A stretch of DNA of 64,000 nt from PALSA-1296 sp038210275 (GTDB taxonomy: Bacteria > Bacteroidota > Ignavibacteria > Palsa-1295): the NCBI GenBank assembly GCA_038210275.1, contig JBBQWV010000004.1, positions 124,001 through 188,000 on the forward strand, read 5' to 3'. This document shows positions 1 through 7,261 of this stretch, piece after piece; position 1 is the stretch's first letter; every line of letters starts with the position of its first letter. The notes beneath the pieces were generated by a model. The model made no database searches. It saw only the letters and a program-made list of their open reading frames with translations, and had not been told where the DNA came from. Position numbers and translations under genes: made by a program.

Positions 1-426
1 TTTTCGTGGACGGGGCTGCCCCCATCCCCCATCGAGCCGCCAGGAAATATCAGCAATAGTATTGTCGTAGATAGAGACAGCAATAAACGTGATCTCAGCA
101 AGCCGGTCTGTGGAGCATTTATCATTTCAACATCATCTGTTTCTGAAGGAAATACTTTGCACGATGAAATTTCGCATTTACAAAATTATCCAAATCCCGC
201 GCAATCTTTGACGACAATATCTTTTCATCTTCGCGAAGGAGCATATATTTCATTAGATATATATAATATGCTTGGCGAAAAATTAGCGTCATTAATTTCG
301 GAAACTCTTGATGAAGGCGATCACAATATTAATTGGAACAGCGCGCAACTGCCCTCAGGAAAATATTTCTACAGACTTTCAACAAGAAGTATGACGATCA
401 CGAAACAGATGACGATTGTACGATGA
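1..426 (+). CDS. C-terminal end of a T9SS-sorted secreted protein (5' end outside window)
   Basis: The reading frame is open from base 1 to a TGA at 424-426, so this is the 3' part of a gene that begins before the window; an in-frame TTG at 157 is not the real start. The last ~85 residues form a type IX secretion sorting domain: QNYPNPAQS at the start, then LDIYNMLGEKLA, a G-D-H-N-I-N-W segment and LPSGKYFYRLST ending in KQMTIVR. In this family the domain takes the passenger across the outer membrane and is then normally cleaved off. Nothing of the functional part of the protein is visible, so only secretion can be claimed. Confidence 0.85.
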   Translation, partial: FSWTGLPPSPIEPPGNISNSIVVDRDSNKRDLSKPVCGAFIISTSSVSEGNTLHDEISHLQNYPNPAQSLTTISFHLREGAYISLDIYNMLGEKLASLISETLDEGDHNINWNSAQLPSGKYFYRLSTRSMTITKQMTIVR

Positions 427-440
427 GAATTATTACTCAG

Positions 441-553
441 GTCATTGCGAGGTCACATCAGCGACCGAAGCAATCTAAAATGTCAACTACTAATACCACA
501 TTTCAAGATTTTAGATTGCTTCGTCGTCCACTTCGCGGACTTCTCGCAATGGC
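441..553. repeat. Palindromic repeat overlapping the 5' end of the DsbD-like gene
   Basis: Two nested pairs of arms are visible: CATTGCGAG (443-451) with CTCGCAATG (543-551), and a perfect 16-bp pair at 466-481 and 508-523 built around GAAGCAATC. A related unit (GGGATTGCTTCG ... CCTCGCAATGAC) lies at 1521-1560. The right arm contains the ATG at 549 that is the best start of the following gene. Confidence 0.75.
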
Positions 554-1352
554 ATTTTGTTTTGTTATTCTTTTCAATGTCGCTGCAATGCCCGCATCTT
601 CGCAAACCTATAAAGGCAATCCGGTTTCGCATCTCTCTCTTCTTTCCGGCAATATCACGCACGGCAAAGGCTTTACCATTGGTATAAAGATGCTGCTCGA
701 ACCGCATTGGCATGCGTATTGGAAAAATCCCGGCGATGCAGGTTTGCCGATGACGGCTGAATTAACCGATGCAAATGGCTATAAGTGCGGCGAACTCCGA
801 TTCCCGACTCCGCATAAATACATTACCGGAAATGAAACGCTATATGGGTATGATTCTGAAGTTGTTTTTCTGCTTCCGATCAAACCTCCGGCAGGGGTAA
901 AGTCATCTCCGCATTTCAAAATAAAAACGACGTGGCTTGCTTGCAAAGAAGTATGTCTGCCGGGTTCGGCAATACTTGAACTCAATGCCGATTCTGTCAC
1001 TGCAGCTGAGCGAAAAGACAATCAGCATTTGCTTGACCGTTGGACTGCTAAACTTCCACAACCCGGAGAAGGATTTAATTTAGATAAGATCGGCACTACG
1101 GTAACAGAAGCCGACGGAAAACTCTCCGTCTTCATAAAATTTCTCGAAATGGCTCCGGGTACTGTTACTGATTTTTTCCCTGAAGTCGTTGATGGATACG
1201 TAGTTGATTATACAAATATCCTCCTCGGTGAAACCGGCATAACGCTGACGCTTACGCCGGAAAGTAAAGATTCGAAATTAACTGCAATAAAGGGTTTAGC
1301 ATTAATCGGAACGTATGGATATGAAGTAAATTTTCCTATTGAGAAACAATAG
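549..1352 (+). CDS. DsbD N-terminal-domain-like thiol:disulfide protein (stand-alone)
   Basis: A 267-residue exported protein related to the periplasmic N-terminal (alpha/ScsB-like) domain of DsbD, which passes reducing equivalents to periplasmic partners. Visible marks are the HWHAYWKNPGDAGLP motif near residue 50, FPTPHKY, YGYDSEVVFLLP, and a cysteine pair in TTWLACKEVCLPG (C-x3-C) typical of this family. The membrane and thioredoxin-like domains of full DsbD are absent. The start at ATG 549 gives a clean signal peptide (hydrophobic MAFCFVILF followed by A-S-S-Q); in-frame ATGs at 423 and 480 would add a tail translated from a palindromic repeat. A thioredoxin-fold protein follows 240 bp downstream and may be a partner (inference). 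Confidence 0.75.
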   Translation: MAFCFVILFNVAAMPASSQTYKGNPVSHLSLLSGNITHGKGFTIGIKMLLEPHWHAYWKNPGDAGLPMTAELTDANGYKCGELRFPTPHKYITGNETLYGYDSEVVFLLPIKPPAGVKSSPHFKIKTTWLACKEVCLPGSAILELNADSVTAAERKDNQHLLDRWTAKLPQPGEGFNLDKIGTTVTEADGKLSVFIKFLEMAPGTVTDFFPEVVDGYVVDYTNILLGETGITLTLTPESKDSKLTAIKGLALIGTYGYEVNFPIEKQ

Positions 1353-1428
1353 CCGAGGTTTTGCGTTTGAAATTTAAGTGACATCGCAAGGACTCGTGAT
1401 GCGATGACGAAAATTTTTAGGTTCATAT

Positions 1429-1560
1429 GTCATTCCGAACGGAGATTTTTCGAACGAAGTGAGAAAAACGATGTGAGGAATCCCCTAAATAGAGGAAGAC
1501 ATTTAGGAATTACAAGCTATGGGGATTGCTTCGTCAGGCTAAAGCCTTCCTCGCAATGAC
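1429..1560. repeat. Intergenic palindromic repeat (GTCATTCC / CGCAATGAC type)
   Basis: An imperfect inverted pair fills most of this gap: GTCATTCCGAAC and GTGAGGAATCCCC on the left, GGGGATTGCTTCG and CCTCGCAATGAC on the right. It shares the GATTGCTTCG and CTCGCAATG words with the repeat at 441-553. No coding potential was found in the gap. Confidence 0.6.
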
Positions 1561-1591
1561 ACGCTTAATGTTTTTTATATAATTTAAAATC

Positions 1592-2194
1592 ATGAATAAG
1601 ATCGCAATTTTTCTAACAATGATGTCCATGCTCATTCCCGCAATCACCAATGCCACTCCCCCCGCTATCGGTAAATCCGCTCCTGATTTTACGCTTCAGG
1701 ATATTAATGGCAAGGCCGTAAAGCTTTCTGATTACAAAGGCAAGCTCGTTGTCCTTGAATGGATCAATGAAGGTTGCCCATTTGTCAAAGGGCATTATGA
1801 GAACGGGCACATGCCATCGCTTCAGCAGAAATATACAGGAGAAGGCGTTGTTTGGTTAACGATCAACTCTACACGTCCTGATAATCCGGAAGCCTACAAT
1901 GCTGAAAAAAGCAAAGTGATCCTCACTCAGTGGTCATCGCATGCAACAGCCAATCTTATGGACGAAGACCGCACCGTCGGACATCTCTACGAAGCAAAGA
2001 CAACTCCGCACATGTTCGTTATTGATAAAGAAGGAGTTCTCCGCTATCAAGGCGCAATAGATGATGACCGCTCAGCAAATGGTGGCAAAGACGCAAAAGT
2101 AAATTATGTCGCGCGATCACTTGACGCGCTCATGGCAGGAAAAGATATAGAGACAACTTCAACAAGACCGTATGGATGTTCGGTGAAGTATTAA
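1592..2194 (+). CDS. Exported peroxiredoxin/thioredoxin-fold (AhpC/TSA-redoxin) protein
   Basis: A 200-residue protein with a signal peptide (MNKIAIFLTMMSMLIPAITNA). The redoxin fold follows: IGKSAPDFTLQDINGK, LSDYKGKLVVLEW, then NEGCPFVKGHY with a single active-site cysteine near residue 62, and a cis-Pro TTPHMFVIDKEG later. The canonical CxxC of thioredoxin is absent; a second cysteine sits at the extreme C-terminus (YGCSVKY, about residue 196) and could act as resolving cysteine (inference). It likely works in thiol or peroxide redox chemistry in the periplasm; its substrate is unknown. It follows the DsbD-N-like gene in the same direction, separated by a palindromic repeat, so cotranscription is uncertain. 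Confidence 0.85.
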   Translation: MNKIAIFLTMMSMLIPAITNATPPAIGKSAPDFTLQDINGKAVKLSDYKGKLVVLEWINEGCPFVKGHYENGHMPSLQQKYTGEGVVWLTINSTRPDNPEAYNAEKSKVILTQWSSHATANLMDEDRTVGHLYEAKTTPHMFVIDKEGVLRYQGAIDDDRSANGGKDAKVNYVARSLDALMAGKDIETTSTRPYGCSVKY

Positions 2195-2215
2195 ACTAAA
2201 CTTAGAATTCTGAAT

Positions 2216-2944
2216 TTATTTTGATTTAAAAACTATTGCCTGCCCGCTTGGCATTGCAAGGGGCTGTTCGGGTTTGTCAGAGAAGAATTCATCCACAGCC
2301 TGTCTTGCACCGGGGCAGGTTGGGAAACCGTAATCATCAAAGACGATGAAGCCTCCCGGCATAAGCCGAGGATAAATAAAATCCAAAGAATCAAGGATTG
2401 ATTGATAAATATCGACATCGATATGTGCGAAAGAAATTTTTGAATTATCTAAGCCCTTAAAGGTGTCGGGAATAAATCCTTTATGTGTAACGACAAGCTC
2501 GGGATGACCAACCCTTCCGCTTACTGCTTCTTCAGAAGTATCTTTGAAGTCACCTGACTTATGCCAATCTTTCTGCGCATTCACATCAGGCATGCCTTCA
2601 AAGGTATCAAAGAGATGAAGTTTTGTGCCGCTTGACGGACCATATTCAGCGATGACCTTTGCAAGCAAGATCGCTGTGCCACCTTTATAGACGCCGCATT
2701 CCCAGAACTCACCGCCTAAACTCAGCGCTTGTTTACCAAGTGTATAAAGTACATAGCACCTATCTGCGGTGACAAGTGTATATTTCTCTGCCGCTTCGAC
2801 GAAAGGTTTGAACTCGCCATAGCCAAGCCAGGGGCTATAGTATGGTTTATAAAACTGTGCATCGGGAATCCCGCGCACTGTTTTTACCTTCTGTACCTTC
2901 AGCGAAGTGAAAAGATTAATGAATCTTTCGATCTTTTTTAGCAT
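2216..2944 (-). CDS. TylF/MycF-family O-methyltransferase
   Basis: A 242-residue SAM-dependent methyltransferase of the macrocin O-methyltransferase (TylF) family. Family marks seen: GGEFWECGVYKGGTA (SAM-binding loop), LHLFDTFEGMPDV, ISFAHIDVDIYQS (metal- and substrate-binding acidic pair) and GGFIVFDDYGFPTCPG. The start at ATG 2944 (MLKKIERFINLF) is preferred: the longer frame to 3139 would add 65 residues of unlikely composition and run over the divergent trmO start. Members modify hydroxyls of sugars in antibiotics and polysaccharides; the acceptor cannot be told here, as no glycan cluster is adjacent. Confidence 0.85.
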   Translation of the reverse strand: MLKKIERFINLFTSLKVQKVKTVRGIPDAQFYKPYYSPWLGYGEFKPFVEAAEKYTLVTADRCYVLYTLGKQALSLGGEFWECGVYKGGTAILLAKVIAEYGPSSGTKLHLFDTFEGMPDVNAQKDWHKSGDFKDTSEEAVSGRVGHPELVVTHKGFIPDTFKGLDNSKISFAHIDVDIYQSILDSLDFIYPRLMPGGFIVFDDYGFPTCPGARQAVDEFFSDKPEQPLAMPSGQAIVFKSK

Positions 2945-3005
2945 ATCAAGAATATATTGAGTTACAAAAACCCGATTCCACCTATTGACGTGCCAAGAAA
3001 ATGTT

Positions 3006-3818
3006 ATGAATAGTGAATTAGAGCCAATAACACTGAATCCGATAGGCATTATCCGCACCCCGTATATTGACCGGTGTGATGCTCCCAGACAGCCGGGAGC
3101 AGCGGCAGAAAGTGCTTCGGGGAAAATTATTCTCAACACGGGAAATAATTATGAACAGGCGCTCGAAGATCTCGAAGGCTTCGAGAAGATCTGGCTGATC
3201 TACCAATTCCATCGCAATACGAATTGGAAGCCGAAAGTGCTGCCTCCACGAGGTGACAGAATAAAGCGCGGGGTTTTTGCAACGCGGTCACCGCATCGTC
3301 CGAATCCGATAGGACTTTCTTTGGTAACACTTCTCGAAGTTGATGGCAGAAATCTTTATGTCGAGGGTGTTGATATTCTGGATAAATCTCCTATCTTTGA
3401 TATTAAGCCCTATCTTCCTTATGCCGAAGCATTTCCTAATGCTCAATGCGGATGGCTCGAAGAGACAATTAATATAGAAGAGAATAGAGAGAAGTTGACG
3501 TTCATCATAAGTCAGGTTGCTCAAGAGCAATTAGATTGGCTTGAATCAAATCATAGGATCTCACTTCTTCCAATAGCGGAGAGAGTTTTAGGGAATGATC
3601 CGCTTCCCCACCCATCCAAGCGAATATTTAAGGAAAAAAATGGTGGGTATGCAATTGCAATTAAAAGTTGGAGAATATTTTACCGGATCGAAGAAAATAA
3701 AATTATTATAGAAAGAGTCGGAAGCGGCTATACAGCAGAAGCATTAATGATTGAGGAGGCAGCAATTCATCAAAAAGAGGCACATGCAGCATTTCATCAG
3801 TTATGGGGAGGTAAATAA
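3006..3818 (+). CDS. trmO: tRNA (t6A37) N6-methyltransferase TrmO with C-terminal extension
   Basis: A 270-residue member of the TrmO/YaeB (TsaA-like) family, which methylates N6-threonylcarbamoyladenosine at tRNA position 37 using SAM. The N-terminal ~140 residues carry the typical sequence IGIIRTPY, LEGFEKIWLIYQFHR, and RGVFATRSPHRPNPIGLS, then GVDILDKSPIFDIKPYLPY. The C-terminal ~110 residues (SQVAQEQLDWLESN ... ERVGSGYTAEA) match the small substrate-recognition domain of the family. ATG 3006 starts directly at the conserved region; the upstream TTG at 2985 is less likely. It is divergent from the TylF-like gene, with about 60 bp between starts. Confidence 0.9.
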   Translation: MNSELEPITLNPIGIIRTPYIDRCDAPRQPGAAAESASGKIILNTGNNYEQALEDLEGFEKIWLIYQFHRNTNWKPKVLPPRGDRIKRGVFATRSPHRPNPIGLSLVTLLEVDGRNLYVEGVDILDKSPIFDIKPYLPYAEAFPNAQCGWLEETINIEENREKLTFIISQVAQEQLDWLESNHRISLLPIAERVLGNDPLPHPSKRIFKEKNGGYAIAIKSWRIFYRIEENKIIIERVGSGYTAEALMIEEAAIHQKEAHAAFHQLWGGK

Positions 3819-3891
3819 ATGTTTGTTATTTTCCTGAATCGCTCCAATAAAAAGATTTGTTACTTCTCCTTCGCAAAATAACTTTTAAGAA

Positions 3892-4599
3892 ATGGGCAGA
3901 GCATTCGAATTCCGAAAGGTACGCAAGATGAAACGCTGGGATAAGATGTCCAAGGCGTTTACTAAACTCGGCAAAGAAATTGCCGTCGCTGTAAAACTTG
4001 GTGGTCCCGAGCCGGAATCCAATCCTCGATTGCGCGCGGCTATACAGAATGCAAAGGGCGTGAATATGCCGAAAGACCGCGTCGAGGGCGCGATTCACCG
4101 TGCATCAAGTAAGGATGCTGCCGATATTCAGGAAGTGGTCTATGAAGGATATGGTCCTTACGGCATTGCGATCGTCATCGAATGCGCTGCCGATAATCCG
4201 ACACGCACCGTTGCAAATATCCGCACGTATTTCAACCGCGCAGGTGGGACGATGGGCACAGCAGGCTCACTTGATTTTATGTTCGAACGCAAAGGCGTTT
4301 TCAAACTCCCGGCTGCAGGAATCAATATGGAAGATCTTGAACTTGATCTTATTGATTTCGGAGCAGAAGATATTCAGAAAGAAGATGATGAAATACTCGT
4401 CTATACTTCATTCCATGATTTTGTAGGGATGCAGAAAGGCTTGGAAGAAAAACACATCACCGTAACTGAAGCAAAGATCGAGCGTATTCCAACAACAACA
4501 AAAGAGCTTACAGAAGAGCAAGCCACAGAAGTTTTTGAGATGATCGAAAAGATCGAAGAAGATGACGACGTGCAAGCAGTCTACCACACTGTAGCCTGA
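3892..4599 (+). CDS. yebC: YebC/PmpR/TACO1-family protein
   Basis: A 235-residue YebC family protein. The N-terminus MGRAFEFRKVRKMKRWDKMSK is the variant with a basic helical start seen in some Bacteroidota, rather than the usual MAGHSKW. Then AFTKLGKEIAVAVKLGG, NPRLRAAIQNAKGVNMPKD, VYEGYGPYGIAIVIEC and the acidic domain with KGVFKLP and a C-terminal EMIEKIEEDDDVQ. YebC proteins were described as transcription regulators and more recently as translation factors helping ribosomes at proline-rich stretches; which applies here is not visible. A terminator hairpin follows at 4647. Confidence 0.92.
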   Translation: MGRAFEFRKVRKMKRWDKMSKAFTKLGKEIAVAVKLGGPEPESNPRLRAAIQNAKGVNMPKDRVEGAIHRASSKDAADIQEVVYEGYGPYGIAIVIECAADNPTRTVANIRTYFNRAGGTMGTAGSLDFMFERKGVFKLPAAGINMEDLELDLIDFGAEDIQKEDDEILVYTSFHDFVGMQKGLEEKHITVTEAKIERIPTTTKELTEEQATEVFEMIEKIEEDDDVQAVYHTVA

Positions 4600-4646
4600 G
4601 CTGTTGTATCGGGTAATTCCCTTAGCTATCTCCACCATATTGTAAA

Positions 4647-4670
4647 GGCGGAACACTTCCGCCATATTTT
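4647..4670 (+). terminator. Rho-independent terminator after yebC
   Basis: A perfect 7-bp hairpin GGCGGAA-CAC-TTCCGCC (4647-4663) is followed by ATATTTTT. It separates yebC from the MarR-ClC genes. Confidence 0.7.
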
Positions 4671-4691
4671 TCGTATTGTAATTTCTTAGAA

Positions 4692-4709
4692 TATATGGGA
4701 TACCATATA
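4692..4709. promoter_or_regulatory. Inverted repeat, candidate MarR operator
   Basis: TATATGG-GATA-CCATATA, perfect 7-bp arms with a 4-bp centre, ends 2 bp before the ATG of the MarR gene at 4712. MarR proteins usually bind short palindromes overlapping their own promoter or start, so this could be an autoregulatory operator (inference). Confidence 0.45.
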
Positions 4710-4711
4710 AT

Positions 4712-5221
4712 ATGAAGAACAACACTAACCATACTGTCAGCAATGACTCACGTATTATCCTCGACGGTATCCGTCGGTTGGTGCAATCTATTCGTGTCGC
4801 ATCACGAGATTCCGAGAAAAAGGTAGGCTTAAGCGCAGCCCAGCTTTTCGTGCTCCATAAACTTGGGGAGGAATCCGAGCTATCCGTTAATGAGCTTGCC
4901 GAGCATACGCTGACACATCAGAGTTCAGTATCGGTTGTCGTACAAAAACTTGCCGACCAGGGGTTAGTCACTCGAACAAAATCAAAAACCGATGCAAGGC
5001 AGCTTAACATTTCGCTCACCCGCAAAGGAAAAGCACTTCTAAAAAAAGCTCCCCATGCAGTTCAAGATACGATCATCACAGCTTTAGAAAGCATGAAGGC
5101 CGATTCACGCAGCCAGCTTTCGAAGACCTTACAACAATTTCTCCAAAAAGCAGGTATCCCCGAAAAAGATGTACCACTGCTTTTTGATGATACCATTAAA
5201 AAGAAAGGCAAGAAAAAATAA
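4712..5221 (+). CDS. MarR-family transcriptional regulator
   Basis: A 169-residue winged-helix regulator. It shows the MarR pattern: an N-terminal helix (ILDGIRRLVQSIRVASRDSE), LSAAQLFVLHKLGE, LSVNELAEHTLTHQSSVSVVV (recognition helix), LADQGLVTRTKSKTDARQLNISLT with the D-x-R wing, and LTRKGKALLKKAP. The tail is lysine-rich and ends in K-K-K-G-K-K-K. A TTG-started ClC gene begins at the very next base after its stop, so the two are almost surely cotranscribed and translationally coupled. The ligand is unknown; control of ion transport is inferred from context only. Confidence 0.9.
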   Translation: MKNNTNHTVSNDSRIILDGIRRLVQSIRVASRDSEKKVGLSAAQLFVLHKLGEESELSVNELAEHTLTHQSSVSVVVQKLADQGLVTRTKSKTDARQLNISLTRKGKALLKKAPHAVQDTIITALESMKADSRSQLSKTLQQFLQKAGIPEKDVPLLFDDTIKKKGKKK

Positions 5222-7102
5222 TTGAGCCAGCATGAAAAGGAGATCGAGAGGTCATCTACAACAGGAGGATTACCTGTAGCACCCACATTAGGTGTCACTC
5301 TTGATGCCATAAATTTTCCTCATGAACGTGCACCTATTGATAAAAGTATTCTGATACTTTCAGCAAGTTGCATGGCTCTTGCTGTTGCAGCAGTTTTTAT
5401 TGCCCAAGCGCTTATACGATTGATCGCTCTTGTTACCAATATTTCATTCTTTGGGAAATTTTCTTTCGACATCACTTCACCTGCAGGAAATACTTTAGGA
5501 CTTTTTGTTCTTGTTGTTCCAATCATCGGTGGACTTATTGTTGGGGTAATGGCAAGGTATGGAGCAAAAGGGATTCGTGGGCATGGAATACCCGAAGCAA
5601 TGGAGCAAGTTCTTCTCAATGAAAGCAGAATTCACCCACTGATAACATTCCTAAAACCGCTATCAGCTGCAATTGCTATTGGTACCGGCGGACCATTCGG
5701 AGCCGAAGGACCAATCATTTCTACAGGGGGTGCACTGGGATCATTCATTGGACAAATATTTCCTGTTGCTCCAAGTGAGAGAAAAATTTTGCTCACAGCC
5801 GGAGCAGCCGCAGGAATGTCTGCTGTTTTCGGAACTCCGGTATCAGCAGTGCTTCTGTCCATCGAGCTTCTTCTTTTCGAATTTAAAGCACGTTCAATTA
5901 TTCCTGTTGCATTAGCAGCAGCAACTGCTGCCGGGGTACGTATGGTCTTTGAAGGGTCAGCACCTATTTTTACGATGACGAATTTAGTGCAGCCATCGGG
6001 CACAGCTCTTACACTTTATATTATTATTGGTGCAATTGTCGGCATCTGCTCGGTACTTGTAACAAAATCTGTGTATGCAGTCGAAGACCTTTTTGAAAAA
6101 CTTCCGATTCATTGGATGTGGTGGCCCGCTTTGGGAGCTATTGCAGTTGGTGTTTGCGGATTCTTTGTTCCGCGGACACTTGGGGTTGGCTATAGCAATA
6201 TCAATGATCTGCTTTCAAATAATCTTACCGTAGAATTCGTTGGAATATTATGTTGTGTAAAGTTTATTTCCTGGTGTATTTCCCTTGGAAGCGGAACATC
6301 CGGTGGAACGATGGCTCCACTCTTTACGATAGGAGCTGGGCTTGGGACGGTTTTTGGTGCGACTGCATTATGGCTATTTCCCGCTGCAGGAATCGATCTG
6401 CGAATAGCCGCGCTCGTCGGCATGGCGGCGCTTTTCGCGGGTGCAACGAGAGCCCTTTTAACATCTGTGGTGATGGCGTTTGAAACAACACTTCAGCCAT
6501 TAGGTTTGCTGCCTCTGCTTGGTGGATGTACTGCGGCATATCTGGCATCCAGCCTACTCATGAAAAACACGATCATGACGGAAAAAATCGCTCGCAGAGG
6601 TGTGAAAGTACCTTCGGATTATTCTGCAGATAACTTGGAACAAGTTCTTATCAGAGATGTCATTACCAATCCGCCAACCTCGTTACGTGCAGACCAAACA
6701 ATACAGGAAATTCGTAGTTGGGTTGGCTCAAAAGCAGATGGATCAACTCATCAAGGATATCCTATCGTTGATGAAACCGGAAATGTTCTTGGCGTTCTCA
6801 CACGAAGAGATTTTCTTGGTAGTGAACTCCCCGAAAATACTCTTCTCCATGAACTCATCCACCGTCCGCTCACAGCAGTTTATGATGATTCGACACTTCG
6901 TGAAGCAGCAAATCACATGTTAAATCATGATGTCGGGAGATTACCGGTTCTCTCAAGAAATGATCACCACTTGCTCGGTATTATCACACGCAGCGATATT
7001 CTTGCGGGCAATAAAGCTCGCTTAGCAGAAGTTATCAAAGAACAGCAAACCCGTTCAATCAAAGAACTTCTTACGCCTAAAAAAGAGTTGTATCATCATT
7101 AA
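5222..7102 (+). CDS. ClC-family chloride channel/transporter with two CBS domains
   Basis: A 626-residue membrane protein of the ClC family. Start is TTG 5222, directly after the marR stop, with AAAGAAAGG about 10 bp before it. The ClC core (~residues 35-450) has GHGIPEAME (position of the usual GSGIP motif, His in place of Ser), GTGGPFGAEGPI with the external gating Glu, and SLGSGTSGGTMAPL. The two-residue site that is Glu-Glu (202/203) in E. coli ClC-ec1 is Glu-Leu here (LLSIELLLFE), so the internal proton-transfer Glu is missing. Two CBS domains follow (~residues 475-535 and 540-605), which in other ClCs bind adenine nucleotides. Likely an anion channel or uncoupled transporter (inference). 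Confidence 0.9.
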   Translation: MSQHEKEIERSSTTGGLPVAPTLGVTLDAINFPHERAPIDKSILILSASCMALAVAAVFIAQALIRLIALVTNISFFGKFSFDITSPAGNTLGLFVLVVPIIGGLIVGVMARYGAKGIRGHGIPEAMEQVLLNESRIHPLITFLKPLSAAIAIGTGGPFGAEGPIISTGGALGSFIGQIFPVAPSERKILLTAGAAAGMSAVFGTPVSAVLLSIELLLFEFKARSIIPVALAAATAAGVRMVFEGSAPIFTMTNLVQPSGTALTLYIIIGAIVGICSVLVTKSVYAVEDLFEKLPIHWMWWPALGAIAVGVCGFFVPRTLGVGYSNINDLLSNNLTVEFVGILCCVKFISWCISLGSGTSGGTMAPLFTIGAGLGTVFGATALWLFPAAGIDLRIAALVGMAALFAGATRALLTSVVMAFETTLQPLGLLPLLGGCTAAYLASSLLMKNTIMTEKIARRGVKVPSDYSADNLEQVLIRDVITNPPTSLRADQTIQEIRSWVGSKADGSTHQGYPIVDETGNVLGVLTRRDFLGSELPENTLLHELIHRPLTAVYDDSTLREAANHMLNHDVGRLPVLSRNDHHLLGIITRSDILAGNKARLAEVIKEQQTRSIKELLTPKKELYHH

Positions 7103-7117
7103 ACTAACCCATCCCTG

Positions 7118-7261
7118 AAAATCAAAAATTTGCAGAAGCAGGAGTCGGAGATGCACCATCAGTTCGTGGTTACCTTCGCCGCATTCCTCCGTTTGACCAC
7201 TATCAAAGACGACGCACCGATGATATTTGATGTTTCAGTCACAAAGAAAAGGAAAAAATAA
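7118..7261 (+). pseudogene. Possible decayed remnant of a second marR 3' end
   Basis: The 159-bp gap between the two ClC genes ends in TTTGATG...AAGAAAAGGAAAAAATAA directly followed by a TTG-started ClC gene, just as marR ends in TTTGATG...AAGAAAGGCAAGAAAAAATAA before its TTG. In the frame ending at 7261 the tail reads K-D-D-A-P-M-I-F-D-V-S-V-T-K-K-R-K-K-K, against K-D-V-P-L-L-F-D-D-T-I-K-K-K-G-K-K-K in the MarR protein. Upstream of that the similarity fades. A duplicated marR-clc unit whose second marR was lost would explain it. The alternative is chance plus a shared lysine-rich end. Confidence 0.35.

Noticed and set aside
333..548. Long N-terminal extension of the DsbD-like protein
   Set aside because: It overlaps the upstream T9SS gene in another frame and is largely a translated palindromic repeat; a clean signal peptide begins at 549.
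2945..3139. 65-residue N-terminal extension of the TylF-like protein
   Set aside because: Composition is not protein-like, and it would cover the start of divergent trmO.
4600..5221. Fluoride (crcB) riboswitch before the ClC genes
   Set aside because: The first ClC gene begins one base after marR, and no GGNGAUGG-type aptamer was seen upstream of marR; the ClC sequences are not of the CLC-F type.
7118..7261. Small gene for a peptide ending in R-R-R-T-D-D-I in the second frame of the ClC gap
   Set aside because: No good start and no conservation evidence; a decayed marR end explains the 3' part better.
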